A stretch of DNA of 64,000 nucleotides from JBBSJZ01 sp041751935. Lineage in GTDB: Bacteria > Planctomycetota > Planctomycetia > Pirellulales > Pirellulaceae. The stretch is from NCBI GenBank assembly GCA_041751935.1, contig JBGSIA010000166.1, forward strand, positions 122,764-186,763, written 5' to 3'. Positions within the stretch are counted from its first letter, which is position 1. Each line of letters opens with the position of its first letter. The position numbers and the translations under genes are program-made. The notes under the pieces are model-generated. The model had not been told where the DNA came from and ran no database searches. It saw only the letters and a list, made by a program, of their open reading frames with translations. Below, piece after piece: positions 24,803-33,020 of this stretch.

Positions 24803-26452
24803 TTAAAACTCAAGCAGCGCAACGACGAAATGAACAACGAGAACGTAAAGCGTCGTCCACAGGACCGTCGATGTAATCGCGTGGCTGACATCCACTGCTG
24901 AATGCTTCTCCTGCATCCCTCGATAGTAACCGATCGCCGCCGTTCCGATACCGCACGTAAGGTTCTTTAACAAGACCCAGGACCAACCGACATACATCAA
25001 CGACTCACTGTGCTGGAGATTCCGATAAAAGTGCTGCTGCCAAAAGTACGGCCCAATTTCGGGATGAGTGGAAACGAAGGTCACCAGACTGATCAACCGC
25101 GCCGAAGAGAACGCCAGCCACTCCAGCAGCGGTGTTGCAATCAAGAAAGCCAACACAATCGGAACCAACAAATAGGCCTTCGGCTTCACACCCAGCGTAT
25201 GCAACGCATCGACTTGGCCACCGTATTTCTTGACACCGACATCCGCTGCGACCGCGGCACCGCAACGCGCCGCGATGAGAATCGTTGCAAGTACGGGCAC
25301 CAGAATTCGATACAACGCGAAACCAATGGATGAAAGCAACTCGTCGACCAGCAGCGGCTGGGTATACAATCGAAACGACAAAAAGCGAAACGTGAAGTAG
25401 GTTCCCGTAAAGCCGACAATCAAGCCAGCGAGAATCAGGTACACCCAGGCGCTCGGACCGCCCACCAACCGCAGATAGTGGGCGGTGAATCGAAGCCCCC
25501 AACGCAACTTGGGGAATACTGGTAACCCGTCAAGCGGCAATCGAATCGCCGCTACGATTGCTGATCCCGTCGCGATCATTGCTCGATCAACAGCAGGCCA
25601 CAACTTGCCAACGAATGTCGACTCAGTGGTAGATTTCATCAAGTCACTGGGCAGGGCAACTGCCTCCATTCGCTCAGGAACCAGAGACCACTGGTTGCGA
25701 AGAACACGAACAAGCGTTTTGCTCTTGGAATCAAGCAACAGTACTTCATCAGCAATACCCAGCAACGTTTCATAGTCGTGGGTCACGATGATGCTCGTCC
25801 GATGGTGGGCGGCATGGGTTTCGCGAATCAATTCGGCGACTTTTTTTCCGCTGGCGGCATCCAGTCCCGAGGTCGGCTCATCGTACAGGATAACTTCAGG
25901 ATTAGCCGCCAACGTGCGTGCAATGGCAAGACGTTGTTTCTGGCCGCCGCTCAATCCGGAAACACTCGTATCGCAGGGTACGCCTAGTTCATCGAGCCAC
26001 TGTCGCGCCGTGGGAACAGGTGCAGAACGGTCACCCGCTCGATGATCGATCGCGAACTGGACATTGGCCAGTGGCGACAACTCGTCGAACAATGCGAATT
26101 GTTGAAACACAATGCCAACTCGTCGTGCAAGAGAGCCGGTACCCTCCGGTGCAACGACTTGACTTGCACCCAAATCAATCTTTCCGGAGTACCAAATCAC
26201 CGGACCGTGTGGCGGATTCAAACCCGCTAGTGTCCGTAACAGAACCGACTTGCCTGCACCACTACCACCGACGATCACCGTGATCTTCCCGCCAGTAATC
26301 TCTACTGAACAGTCATCCAATAACCGTCTCGCTCCCGCCTGAAGCGTCACATGTTCCAGCACCAATCCGCTCGGCAAATTTGTTCTCGTCGACGAATTTG
26401 GGGCAATAGTCATCGGGGCAATAATCGCTTCCTGATCTTCCCCGTCGTTCAC
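24803..26452 (-). CDS. Fused MlaF-MlaE type lipid ABC transporter
   Basis: A 549-residue fusion of an ATPase and an MlaE-type permease, normally two proteins. ATPase: Walker A GGSGAGKS at residues 62-69, signature LSGGQ at 167-171, Walker B VILYDE at 187-192, then VTHDYE as H-loop. The permease part starts near residue 295 and has five or six membrane segments; the MlaE mark is VDALHTLGVKPKAYLLVPIV (about 430-450), and the Ala-Asp-Val-Gly region before it. MlaFE complexes move phospholipids between the envelope membranes with an MCE protein as partner. The GTG at 26452 overlaps the stop of the upstream gene (GTGA). No standard MCE gene is present in the operon; the upstream gene may replace it. 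Confidence 0.88.
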   Translation of the reverse strand: MNDGEDQEAIIAPMTIAPNSSTRTNLPSGLVLEHVTLQAGARRLLDDCSVEITGGKITVIVGGSGAGKSVLLRTLAGLNPPHGPVIWYSGKIDLGASQVVAPEGTGSLARRVGIVFQQFALFDELSPLANVQFAIDHRAGDRSAPVPTARQWLDELGVPCDTSVSGLSGGQKQRLAIARTLAANPEVILYDEPTSGLDAASGKKVAELIRETHAAHHRTSIIVTHDYETLLGIADEVLLLDSKSKTLVRVLRNQWSLVPERMEAVALPSDLMKSTTESTFVGKLWPAVDRAMIATGSAIVAAIRLPLDGLPVFPKLRWGLRFTAHYLRLVGGPSAWVYLILAGLIVGFTGTYFTFRFLSFRLYTQPLLVDELLSSIGFALYRILVPVLATILIAARCGAAVAADVGVKKYGGQVDALHTLGVKPKAYLLVPIVLAFLIATPLLEWLAFSSARLISLVTFVSTHPEIGPYFWQQHFYRNLQHSESLMYVGWSWVLLKNLTCGIGTAAIGYYRGMQEKHSAVDVSHAITSTVLWTTLYVLVVHFVVALLEF

Positions 26453-27738
26453 GGCGCCGTCTCGTCGATTGGCTGGGCCAAATAGACAATCGGAAACGAC
26501 ATCGGCTCGTCGGCAACAGCGATCACACGATTCTCGGACCCTGGATTTCGGCGCGCCACAATCCAGCGTTTATCCTTGCCGAGAATCTGGTTCCGCAATA
26601 GGCGAGCAAATTCAGGGTCAATGCCGCCATCGCGCGTGCCGAAAATATCGTCACCAATCGATCGGACGACCGGCTCCAGTCGTTCACCAGCGATGGCTAA
26701 AGCCGATGTCGCTTGCGGGCTGGTCCATATTTCTCGCCAACGATTCTTAAGCGCAACGTTGGCGACGAGCGATTCTTGCAATATCGTTTTCAAGAGCGCT
26801 CGTGTATTAACATCAGCAGCAACTGTTTCGGCGGCTTCGCTCAACTCAAGCCGAATGTCAGGATCGGATGCGACGTCAGCGAGAATACGTTGTACCGCTA
26901 CTGTCAATTCATCCATGTGATCCTCGATTACCTCAATCGCTTCCTCGTCAACAAATCGTTGCCACTCTTCTTTTACCAACTGCCGCTTCGGTAGTGGTGT
27001 GGAATCGTAAACAGCTCGCCAACCGAAACGCCAGATCGATGCACGATTCCACAGTTCCCGTCCGATTTTTTCCATCGGTTCTTGAGCATGCCGCCGAACG
27101 ATGGGCAACATTTGCTCTTTGGCCAGCGGTATCAACCGACCCTCGATGACGTCGCGGTTCAGTCTCGCGGCGACTGCGTTTACATCGCTGCGGTGACGCG
27201 TCAAACTATTGTGGAGTTCAGCTTCGACCAGTGGTAATGAATCTCTTACGCTTTGCTCTACCAGCGGCATCATCGCACGAGAAATCTCATCCCCATGTGT
27301 CTTCAACGCCGCAGCAATTCGATCCTGTATCCGAGCACGTTTTTCCTCAGGCAACAACATCCGCACGATGTCTTCGAGTCGTCCCCGATTGTAGTGCTGT
27401 CGTAGTTCGCATTCGCCTGGTCGAACATCATTGGCGTACCACGACAGAGTAACCGAATGAGAACCGGTTTCGTCGAACAACGTTTCAGCAACGAAGCCGA
27501 TTTGTGACCATCGACCATCCGAGGACTGGTAAAAGACCGGATCGCCGTGGCGGAGACTTCCCGTCGGATCCAACGCGAGCGTTTTCTCGACGGGACCAGC
27601 AAGATAGCGAACCAGCGACACGTTGCTGCTGGCTTCGCCTGGACGACCCGATATCCACAAGCCACTCGCTGCGGCAACACCAGCTCCAGTCCAAGCGATC
27701 ACACCGAGGCCGCGATAGAGATTTTTAATGTGCTTCAC
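26449..27738 (-). CDS. Membrane-anchored helical protein, possible MCE-like partner
   Basis: A 429-residue protein from a GTG at 27738, which makes a GTGA overlap with the sugar permease stop. A single N-terminal membrane segment (residues about 10-25, GLGVIAWTGAGVAAASGLW) is followed by a beta-like stretch of about 70 residues that includes LDPTGSLRHGDPVFY and SQIGFVAETLF. This resembles the Gly-Leu-x-x-Gly-x-x-Val and Ile-Gly-x-Val pattern of MCE domains, but I cannot confirm it. The remaining 300 residues are long amphipathic helices. Anchor, small beta domain and long helices, coupled to a fused MlaFE gene, are what an MlaD-like protein would show. Standard MCE recognition may fail because the beta part is divergent. 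Confidence 0.5.
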   Translation of the reverse strand: MKHIKNLYRGLGVIAWTGAGVAAASGLWISGRPGEASSNVSLVRYLAGPVEKTLALDPTGSLRHGDPVFYQSSDGRWSQIGFVAETLFDETGSHSVTLSWYANDVRPGECELRQHYNRGRLEDIVRMLLPEEKRARIQDRIAAALKTHGDEISRAMMPLVEQSVRDSLPLVEAELHNSLTRHRSDVNAVAARLNRDVIEGRLIPLAKEQMLPIVRRHAQEPMEKIGRELWNRASIWRFGWRAVYDSTPLPKRQLVKEEWQRFVDEEAIEVIEDHMDELTVAVQRILADVASDPDIRLELSEAAETVAADVNTRALLKTILQESLVANVALKNRWREIWTSPQATSALAIAGERLEPVVRSIGDDIFGTRDGGIDPEFARLLRNQILGKDKRWIVARRNPGSENRVIAVADEPMSFPIVYLAQPIDETAP

Positions 27739-28742
27739 GAATGCAGCTTCTGGGTCCGAATTCGATCGACGTAAACAGCAGCGATGATGATTGCTCCGAG
27801 CAAAATATTCTCCACTTGATTTTCCAAACCGAGTGAAGTGCATCCGAGATTGATGACTCCCATGATCAACACGCCGCACAAGGTACCGAGGACCGAACCA
27901 CGACCGCCCGCTAATGATCCGCCACCGATCACGACGGCGGCGATAATTTCTAGCTCCAGGCCAAGGCCAGCTGCAGCGTCGCCTTTGCCCAGACGTGCGA
28001 TGTCAACGACACCCGCCATGCCCACCAAGGCACCTGCGACTGTATAAACGAGGATTTTTGTGCTGATCACGGGAACGCCACAAAGTCGAGCCGTCGGTTC
28101 GCTGGACCCGATCGCGAAAACGTGACGACCGAAAACAGTCATGTGCAACACCGCTGCGACAAGGATTGCGAGTGCACAACATAACCACACACCCCAGCCA
28201 AAATTCGGCAGAAGCGGATATGCCACCCATTCCGGGTCGGGGAATTGTGTCACCATCGCTTTCAGCCAGTCCGGAACCGATTCGTACGGCGGAGTGATCG
28301 TTCCGCCGTCCTCAGCAATCGTCTTGCCAATCCCCATAAATATTGTCATCGCACCAAGAGTGATAATGAATGGCACAAGCTTTAGCAAACTGATGAGCGA
28401 TCCGTTGATGAACCCGCACGTCGCACCACACAAAATAGCTGATGCGATCGCCGCGCCGATTGGCCAGCCATTATCGAGTGCAAGCGCCGCGATACAGCCG
28501 GATAAAGCTGCGGCGGTTCCTGCAGATAAGTCGATGCCGCCAGAGATTATGATTAGCGTCATTCCCAGTGCGGCAATGCCGATTTTAACACTCTGGATTC
28601 CAACTAAACGCACGCTACTGGCGCTGAGGAAATTCCCTATGCCACCTTGCCACCAGTCCGCAATGGCAAAGAAACCGATCACCACCACAAGTGCAAACAG
28701 TGGCCCGGCGGCGGAAATCAGTCGACGTATTAATGGAGGCAT
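27735..28742 (-). CDS. Ribose-type sugar ABC transporter permease
   Basis: Inner-membrane permease of the RbsC/AraH family, 335 residues with about ten membrane segments. The sequence after the second segment, GMTLIIISGGIDLSAGTAAALSG (residues about 59-81 by position), is the family hallmark, and ARLCGVPVISTKILVYTVAG near residue 215 is the conserved cytoplasmic EAA-like loop. It starts 5 bases after the ATPase gene ends and should form a pentose or other monosaccharide importer with the two neighbours. Its stop overlaps the start of the MlaD-like candidate, which ties the sugar importer and the lipid transporter into one transcript. Confidence 0.92.
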   Translation of the reverse strand: MPPLIRRLISAAGPLFALVVVIGFFAIADWWQGGIGNFLSASSVRLVGIQSVKIGIAALGMTLIIISGGIDLSAGTAAALSGCIAALALDNGWPIGAAIASAILCGATCGFINGSLISLLKLVPFIITLGAMTIFMGIGKTIAEDGGTITPPYESVPDWLKAMVTQFPDPEWVAYPLLPNFGWGVWLCCALAILVAAVLHMTVFGRHVFAIGSSEPTARLCGVPVISTKILVYTVAGALVGMAGVVDIARLGKGDAAAGLGLELEIIAAVVIGGGSLAGGRGSVLGTLCGVLIMGVINLGCTSLGLENQVENILLGAIIIAAVYVDRIRTQKLHS

Positions 28743-28747
28743 AGCGT

Positions 28748-30241
28748 TTATTGTTCCAACTCGCCGCCCATCGCGGCAAGCAATAATGAAGGCTCATCCC
28801 AACTCGAAACAGGGCGCATGTCGACGACACGTCCTCGCGACATCACCGCGATCGTATCGCACATCCCGAGCAGTTCCTGGAAATAACTGCTGACGAAAAC
28901 AATTGCTTTACCGCTCGCTGCCGATTCACTGATCAAACGATAGATCTCGGCTTTGGTTCCAACGTCAACTCCACGTGTCGGCTCATCCAAAAGCAAACAC
29001 TCGGCGTCCTGGTGCAGGACCCGTGCGAGAGCAACCTTCTGTTGATTGCCTCCAGACAACTCCGAGATAATTTGACTCGGCGAATTCGCCTTCACCTCCA
29101 AGCGTTTCATCCAATGGGTGCCAGCGTTAAAACGTGCGGCACCAGCGAGCCAGCCCCTGCGAGAGTACGGCGACAACCGACTGAGCGTAATGTTATCGAG
29201 AATCGTAAGATCCTGTGCCAATCCTTCTCCCTTGCGGTCCTCACTGACCATCGCGATTCCTGCTGCAATTGAACGTTGCGGAGTCAATCGAGAATAGGTT
29301 GACCGATGTATTGTAACCTTTCCACCGTGCATCGCGTCCAATCCCGCAACGCAACGCACGGTTTCAGTACGACCAGCACCGACGAGCCCTGCGAGTCCAA
29401 GGATCTCACCGCGTCGTACCGACAATGAAACATTTTGGGGGACGACATGCCCGGAAATCTCAGAGATATTGATGATTTCCTCGCCCATTGTTTTCGCAAC
29501 TTTGGGATACAAATCGTCTACCGATCGTCCGACCATTAACCGTACGATCGCGGATTCGGTTGTATCCGCAAGCGGTCCGCTACCGGCAACTTGGCCATCG
29601 CGAAGCACAAGATACGAATCACACAGTTGCCTAATTTCTTCAAGGAAGTGGCTGATGTAGATCACGGACAAACCGTCAGCAGCAAGTTTCTTTACGGTGT
29701 CGAACAAACGCGCCGCGTCCGCTGCTGGCAGCGAGCTAGTCGGCTCGTCCAAAATCAACAATCGCGCGTCTTGGGCCAGCGCTCGTGCAATCTCCACAAG
29801 TTGTTTCGCTGCGAAGGACAAGTCGGCGACTAGCCTCGTAGGAGATAAGTCGGGGTGCCCCAACTTTTCTAGAACCCCAGCAACAATAGATCGCTGCTGG
29901 CAGCGATTTATCCAGCCGAATCGCGACTGCTCACGACCGAGAATGATGTTGTCTTCGACACTTAACCAATCACAGACACTTAGCTCTTGATACACCATCG
30001 CGATCCCCGCTTGTCGAGCCGCGTCGGGGCGACCTTGAGGAAGCGGCGTATCATCCAGTGACACATCGCCTTCATCTGGGACAATCGCACTGCTAAGGAT
30101 CTTGACGAACGTGCTCTTGCCGGCGCCGTTCTCACCAAGCAATGCGAGAATCTGACCGGGCGAGAGTTCTAGGTTTGCGCCGCGCAGCACCCACGTCGAT
30201 CCATAACGTTTGCCGACATTGCGAGCCGAGAGTGTTGCCAT
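28748..30241 (-). CDS. Sugar ABC transporter ATP-binding protein
   Basis: A 497-residue tandem ATPase of the RbsA/MglA type. First domain: Walker A GENGAGKS at residues 36-43 and LLILDEPTSSLPAADAARLF near 155-175. The second domain has the degenerate loop GLVGAGRTE near 285 and then LSGGNQQKVALARVL and LLLDEPTRGVDVGTKAEIY near 390-430, as in all members. I use the ATG at 30241 because the family N-terminus starts directly after it. It energises the permease downstream. The substrate is not specified by the sequence; ribose-like sugars are the common cargo. Confidence 0.93.
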   Translation of the reverse strand: MATLSARNVGKRYGSTWVLRGANLELSPGQILALLGENGAGKSTFVKILSSAIVPDEGDVSLDDTPLPQGRPDAARQAGIAMVYQELSVCDWLSVEDNIILGREQSRFGWINRCQQRSIVAGVLEKLGHPDLSPTRLVADLSFAAKQLVEIARALAQDARLLILDEPTSSLPAADAARLFDTVKKLAADGLSVIYISHFLEEIRQLCDSYLVLRDGQVAGSGPLADTTESAIVRLMVGRSVDDLYPKVAKTMGEEIINISEISGHVVPQNVSLSVRRGEILGLAGLVGAGRTETVRCVAGLDAMHGGKVTIHRSTYSRLTPQRSIAAGIAMVSEDRKGEGLAQDLTILDNITLSRLSPYSRRGWLAGAARFNAGTHWMKRLEVKANSPSQIISELSGGNQQKVALARVLHQDAECLLLDEPTRGVDVGTKAEIYRLISESAASGKAIVFVSSYFQELLGMCDTIAVMSRGRVVDMRPVSSWDEPSLLLAAMGGELEQ

Positions 30242-30293
30242 CGTTGAGTATGGGAAATATCGCCGTACCACTGTTTGAGTGGGTCGCGACGAA

Positions 30294-31346
30294 TCAGGAT
30301 GCCTTTTCGGGGTTCAACAAGCCTTGAATCTTCTCGTCGTCAACGTTTTCAGGCGTTGCCACAAATACGCCGGTATCGACAAATCCCGTTACCGGTTCGC
30401 CGCGTAACGATTGGATCATTGTCTTAACGCCAAGGTATCCCATTTGTACCGGATCCTGCAGCACAATCGCGGTGACTTCGCCCGCACTCATCGCCTGTCG
30501 CAACGACTCGCTGCTATCGAAGGCGACGAACGCGACTTTTGAGGTCAATTTGCGATCTTTCAACGCACGCAGCACGCCTTCCGCATTCGGTTCACATACC
30601 GCGAAGATTCCATTGACCTCGTCGGCGAAACGATTGAGAACTTGCTGTGCCTTGTCCATTGCTGACTCAGTCGTCGTACCAGCGTACTGGTCACTACTGA
30701 TCACGGTGATATTCGGATACTTGCTAATCCCTTCCAGAAAACCTTCTTCACGTTGGTAGGTGCTTTCGCTGCCCTTGTTGTATCGCAACACGATGACATT
30801 ACCTTTTTCGCCCAACTTCGCTGCCATAGCGTCGGCCGCAAGTTGACCACCACGAAAATTGTCCGTGGCAACGAACGCGACGATGTCTTCTTTGGGAGCA
30901 TTCAGGCCACTGTCAAAGATCACGACGGGAACTCCCCCTCGCTTTGCTTCCTGGACCGGACGCACCAAGGCGTCGGCATCCAGCGGTGCCAATACAATGC
31001 CGTCCACTCGCTTATTGAGAAAGCCTTGGACAATGTTGATCTGTTCGTCGCGGTCACTCTCTTTTTGTGGACCGCGCCACTGGATCTCGGCGTTCATTTC
31101 TTTCGCAGCCTGCTGCGCTCCGTAATGAACGCTTTTCCAAAAAATATGCGTCGTGCCCTTGGGGATCACCGCAATCTGTAATTTCTTCTCGACTTGGACG
31201 TCGTTTGACTTCGTGACCGTGGCCGCTGGTTTTGGCGGTTGGCAACCAGCAGTGGCGATACTAATTGCCGCAAACACTAAAGAGGCGATCCAACTATAGG
31301 GAAAACAGCTCAAAAAACGACAGTGTGGCGGAGCAACATATCTCAT
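30294..31346 (-). CDS. Sugar-binding lipoprotein of ABC importer
   Basis: A 350-residue periplasmic-binding-protein type I (RbsB-like) with a lipoprotein signal: a hydrophobic core then ATAGC, with Cys35 as the acylated residue. Family marks are QIAVIPKGTTHIFWKSVHYGAQQAA (first strand and helix; about residues 56-80), GIVLAPLDADALVRPVQEA near 120 and VFVATPENVD at the C-terminal end. It is the first gene of the operon, with 52 bases before the ATPase start. Being a lipoprotein is common for such proteins in Planctomycetota. Confidence 0.92.
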   Translation of the reverse strand: MRYVAPPHCRFLSCFPYSWIASLVFAAISIATAGCQPPKPAATVTKSNDVQVEKKLQIAVIPKGTTHIFWKSVHYGAQQAAKEMNAEIQWRGPQKESDRDEQINIVQGFLNKRVDGIVLAPLDADALVRPVQEAKRGGVPVVIFDSGLNAPKEDIVAFVATDNFRGGQLAADAMAAKLGEKGNVIVLRYNKGSESTYQREEGFLEGISKYPNITVISSDQYAGTTTESAMDKAQQVLNRFADEVNGIFAVCEPNAEGVLRALKDRKLTSKVAFVAFDSSESLRQAMSAGEVTAIVLQDPVQMGYLGVKTMIQSLRGEPVTGFVDTGVFVATPENVDDEKIQGLLNPEKAS

Positions 31347-31493
31347 CGAAAATGGCTACCCGAATGGAAAGAAGTGGACGGGAGTTGCGTGACAAAGAAC
31401 ATTCTAGCGACTTCTCGAACGTCACGTAGCGGCTATTGGAACGACTTTCCGCACACGTGAGTGCTCTGATTAAGGCACCTCAGCGGACGCGGG

Positions 31494-32969
31494 CTACTTG
31501 CCCGCGGCTTGTCGGTGCTGGCGGCTCAGTTCGTCTTGCCCCAGTTTGTCGTAACAGACTGCGAGCGACTCGTGAGCGCTCGATGCAAGTTCGACGACAG
31601 AAAGCGCACGTTCCAAGTCAGGCACAGCATCGAGATACCGTTCCAATTTCACCAAGATCTGACCGCGAGTTTCATAAAAATGCGGCGTTGCATCCGGTGT
31701 CTGAGATATCGCGGACTCAGAAACTTTCAATGCCAAATCGAGGTTGCTTCCTTCGCGAGAAGCCATCGCTACGGCAAGATTGTTCAAAATCACACCACTC
31801 TTGGGCAAGAATTTTGCGGCCATCCTGAGGTGCATCTCTGCTGTTTCAGTATCTTCCTTGATCATTGCCGCAGTGCCCTGGATGAAGTGCGAAATCCCCG
31901 GCGAAGTTCCGGCAATCAACGCATCACGCGTCGCGACGATTGCTTCGTCTTCATCACTGACCGATTTGAGCACTTGGTCGGCCACTAGCATCAACACACG
32001 GGGATTATTGGGTGCGTATTGCAGCGCTGACTGCAACATTTTCAATATACGTAAGCGTTCATCGGTTGTATTGCTGGGTGTCTCCTCAATGAATGCGATC
32101 CACGCGACGAAAGCATCACCAAGAGCTTGCTGCAACTGCTCGGCATCTTGGGGCGTCTTCGCTAGCTGTATGCCCTTCTCCAATGTTCGCACGGCTTCTG
32201 CGTGCCGACGCAAGAACATCTGATTTTGTGCGATCGCCAAGCGTAGCATGTTGTTGGTAGGATCTTCCTGCGCCAACTGATCCACCTGCTCCAACGCCCG
32301 GCTCGCTAACCGATTCGCTGTCGCATCGTTTCCCATTTGTCGGGAAATCGCAGCCGCCTGCAAACCACGCATCGGTTGTAACGGGGCAAGCATTTCCAGC
32401 AACGTGATTGCTTTGGGAAAGTTTTGACGAGCGAGGGAGTATTCGGCAAACAGTTGTACGATGCCCATGTCCTTGGGCGACTCGTCATGGATAAAACTCA
32501 ACAATTGACCAAACTCATGTTTTTGCGGTTCGGTGAACTCGGTCCATGGCCGATTGAGATACTCTTTTTCCAGAAGCCAGCGGGCGGCGGACTGGTGTTT
32601 CTTGATTGCCACCAACTTTCGCATTAGTTCGGCAGCTTCCTCATGCGCATCACGATTCTCACGAACCATCGCCAACTTAAAAAGCAAATCAGCATCTTCG
32701 GGGCGCTGGCTCAATTGTCGGCGAAGCACCAATTCTGCGGTAGGAAAATCGTCTACTTGCCACGCCTCGGCAAATTGGCGTCCGATCAATTCATTCCGCC
32801 AACCAGCGACCCCAGAGTGTGCAACCACACCGCCAACGACTAGCGCGACCATTACCAACATCGCCGGAATCGCCCGCGGTACATTCCACCAAGGCAATGA
32901 AACGAACCAGCCGTAGGCAAACTCGCGGAACCAGCGTCCCCACGTTAGCGGATTGAAGTACGTCAACAT
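31494..32969 (-). CDS. TPR-repeat membrane protein
   Basis: A 491-residue protein with one N-terminal membrane segment (residues about 34-53, AIPAMLVMVALVVGGVVAH) and a helical repeat domain outside it. TPR-like repeats are readable from about residue 75 (DFPTAELVLRRQLSQRPEDADLLFKLA) to the C-terminal 80 residues (LDAVPDLERALSVVELASSAHESLAVCYDKLG), with the usual Ala, Gly and aromatic spacing. It is 51 bases downstream of the exosortase gene, on the same strand. TPR proteins are common partners in exosortase/polysaccharide loci. The exact role is unknown. Confidence 0.82.
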   Translation of the reverse strand: MLTYFNPLTWGRWFREFAYGWFVSLPWWNVPRAIPAMLVMVALVVGGVVAHSGVAGWRNELIGRQFAEAWQVDDFPTAELVLRRQLSQRPEDADLLFKLAMVRENRDAHEEAAELMRKLVAIKKHQSAARWLLEKEYLNRPWTEFTEPQKHEFGQLLSFIHDESPKDMGIVQLFAEYSLARQNFPKAITLLEMLAPLQPMRGLQAAAISRQMGNDATANRLASRALEQVDQLAQEDPTNNMLRLAIAQNQMFLRRHAEAVRTLEKGIQLAKTPQDAEQLQQALGDAFVAWIAFIEETPSNTTDERLRILKMLQSALQYAPNNPRVLMLVADQVLKSVSDEDEAIVATRDALIAGTSPGISHFIQGTAAMIKEDTETAEMHLRMAAKFLPKSGVILNNLAVAMASREGSNLDLALKVSESAISQTPDATPHFYETRGQILVKLERYLDAVPDLERALSVVELASSAHESLAVCYDKLGQDELSRQHRQAAGK

Positions 32970-33020
32970 ACGAATCTACAAAAACCTCATCAGTCACCAC
33001 AATGTAACGACGACCATGCC

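Noticed and set aside
28141..28893. A 250-codon plus-strand frame over the sugar permease and ATPase genes
   Set aside because: The minus strand encodes conserved RbsC and RbsA proteins; the plus-strand product is low in recognisable features.
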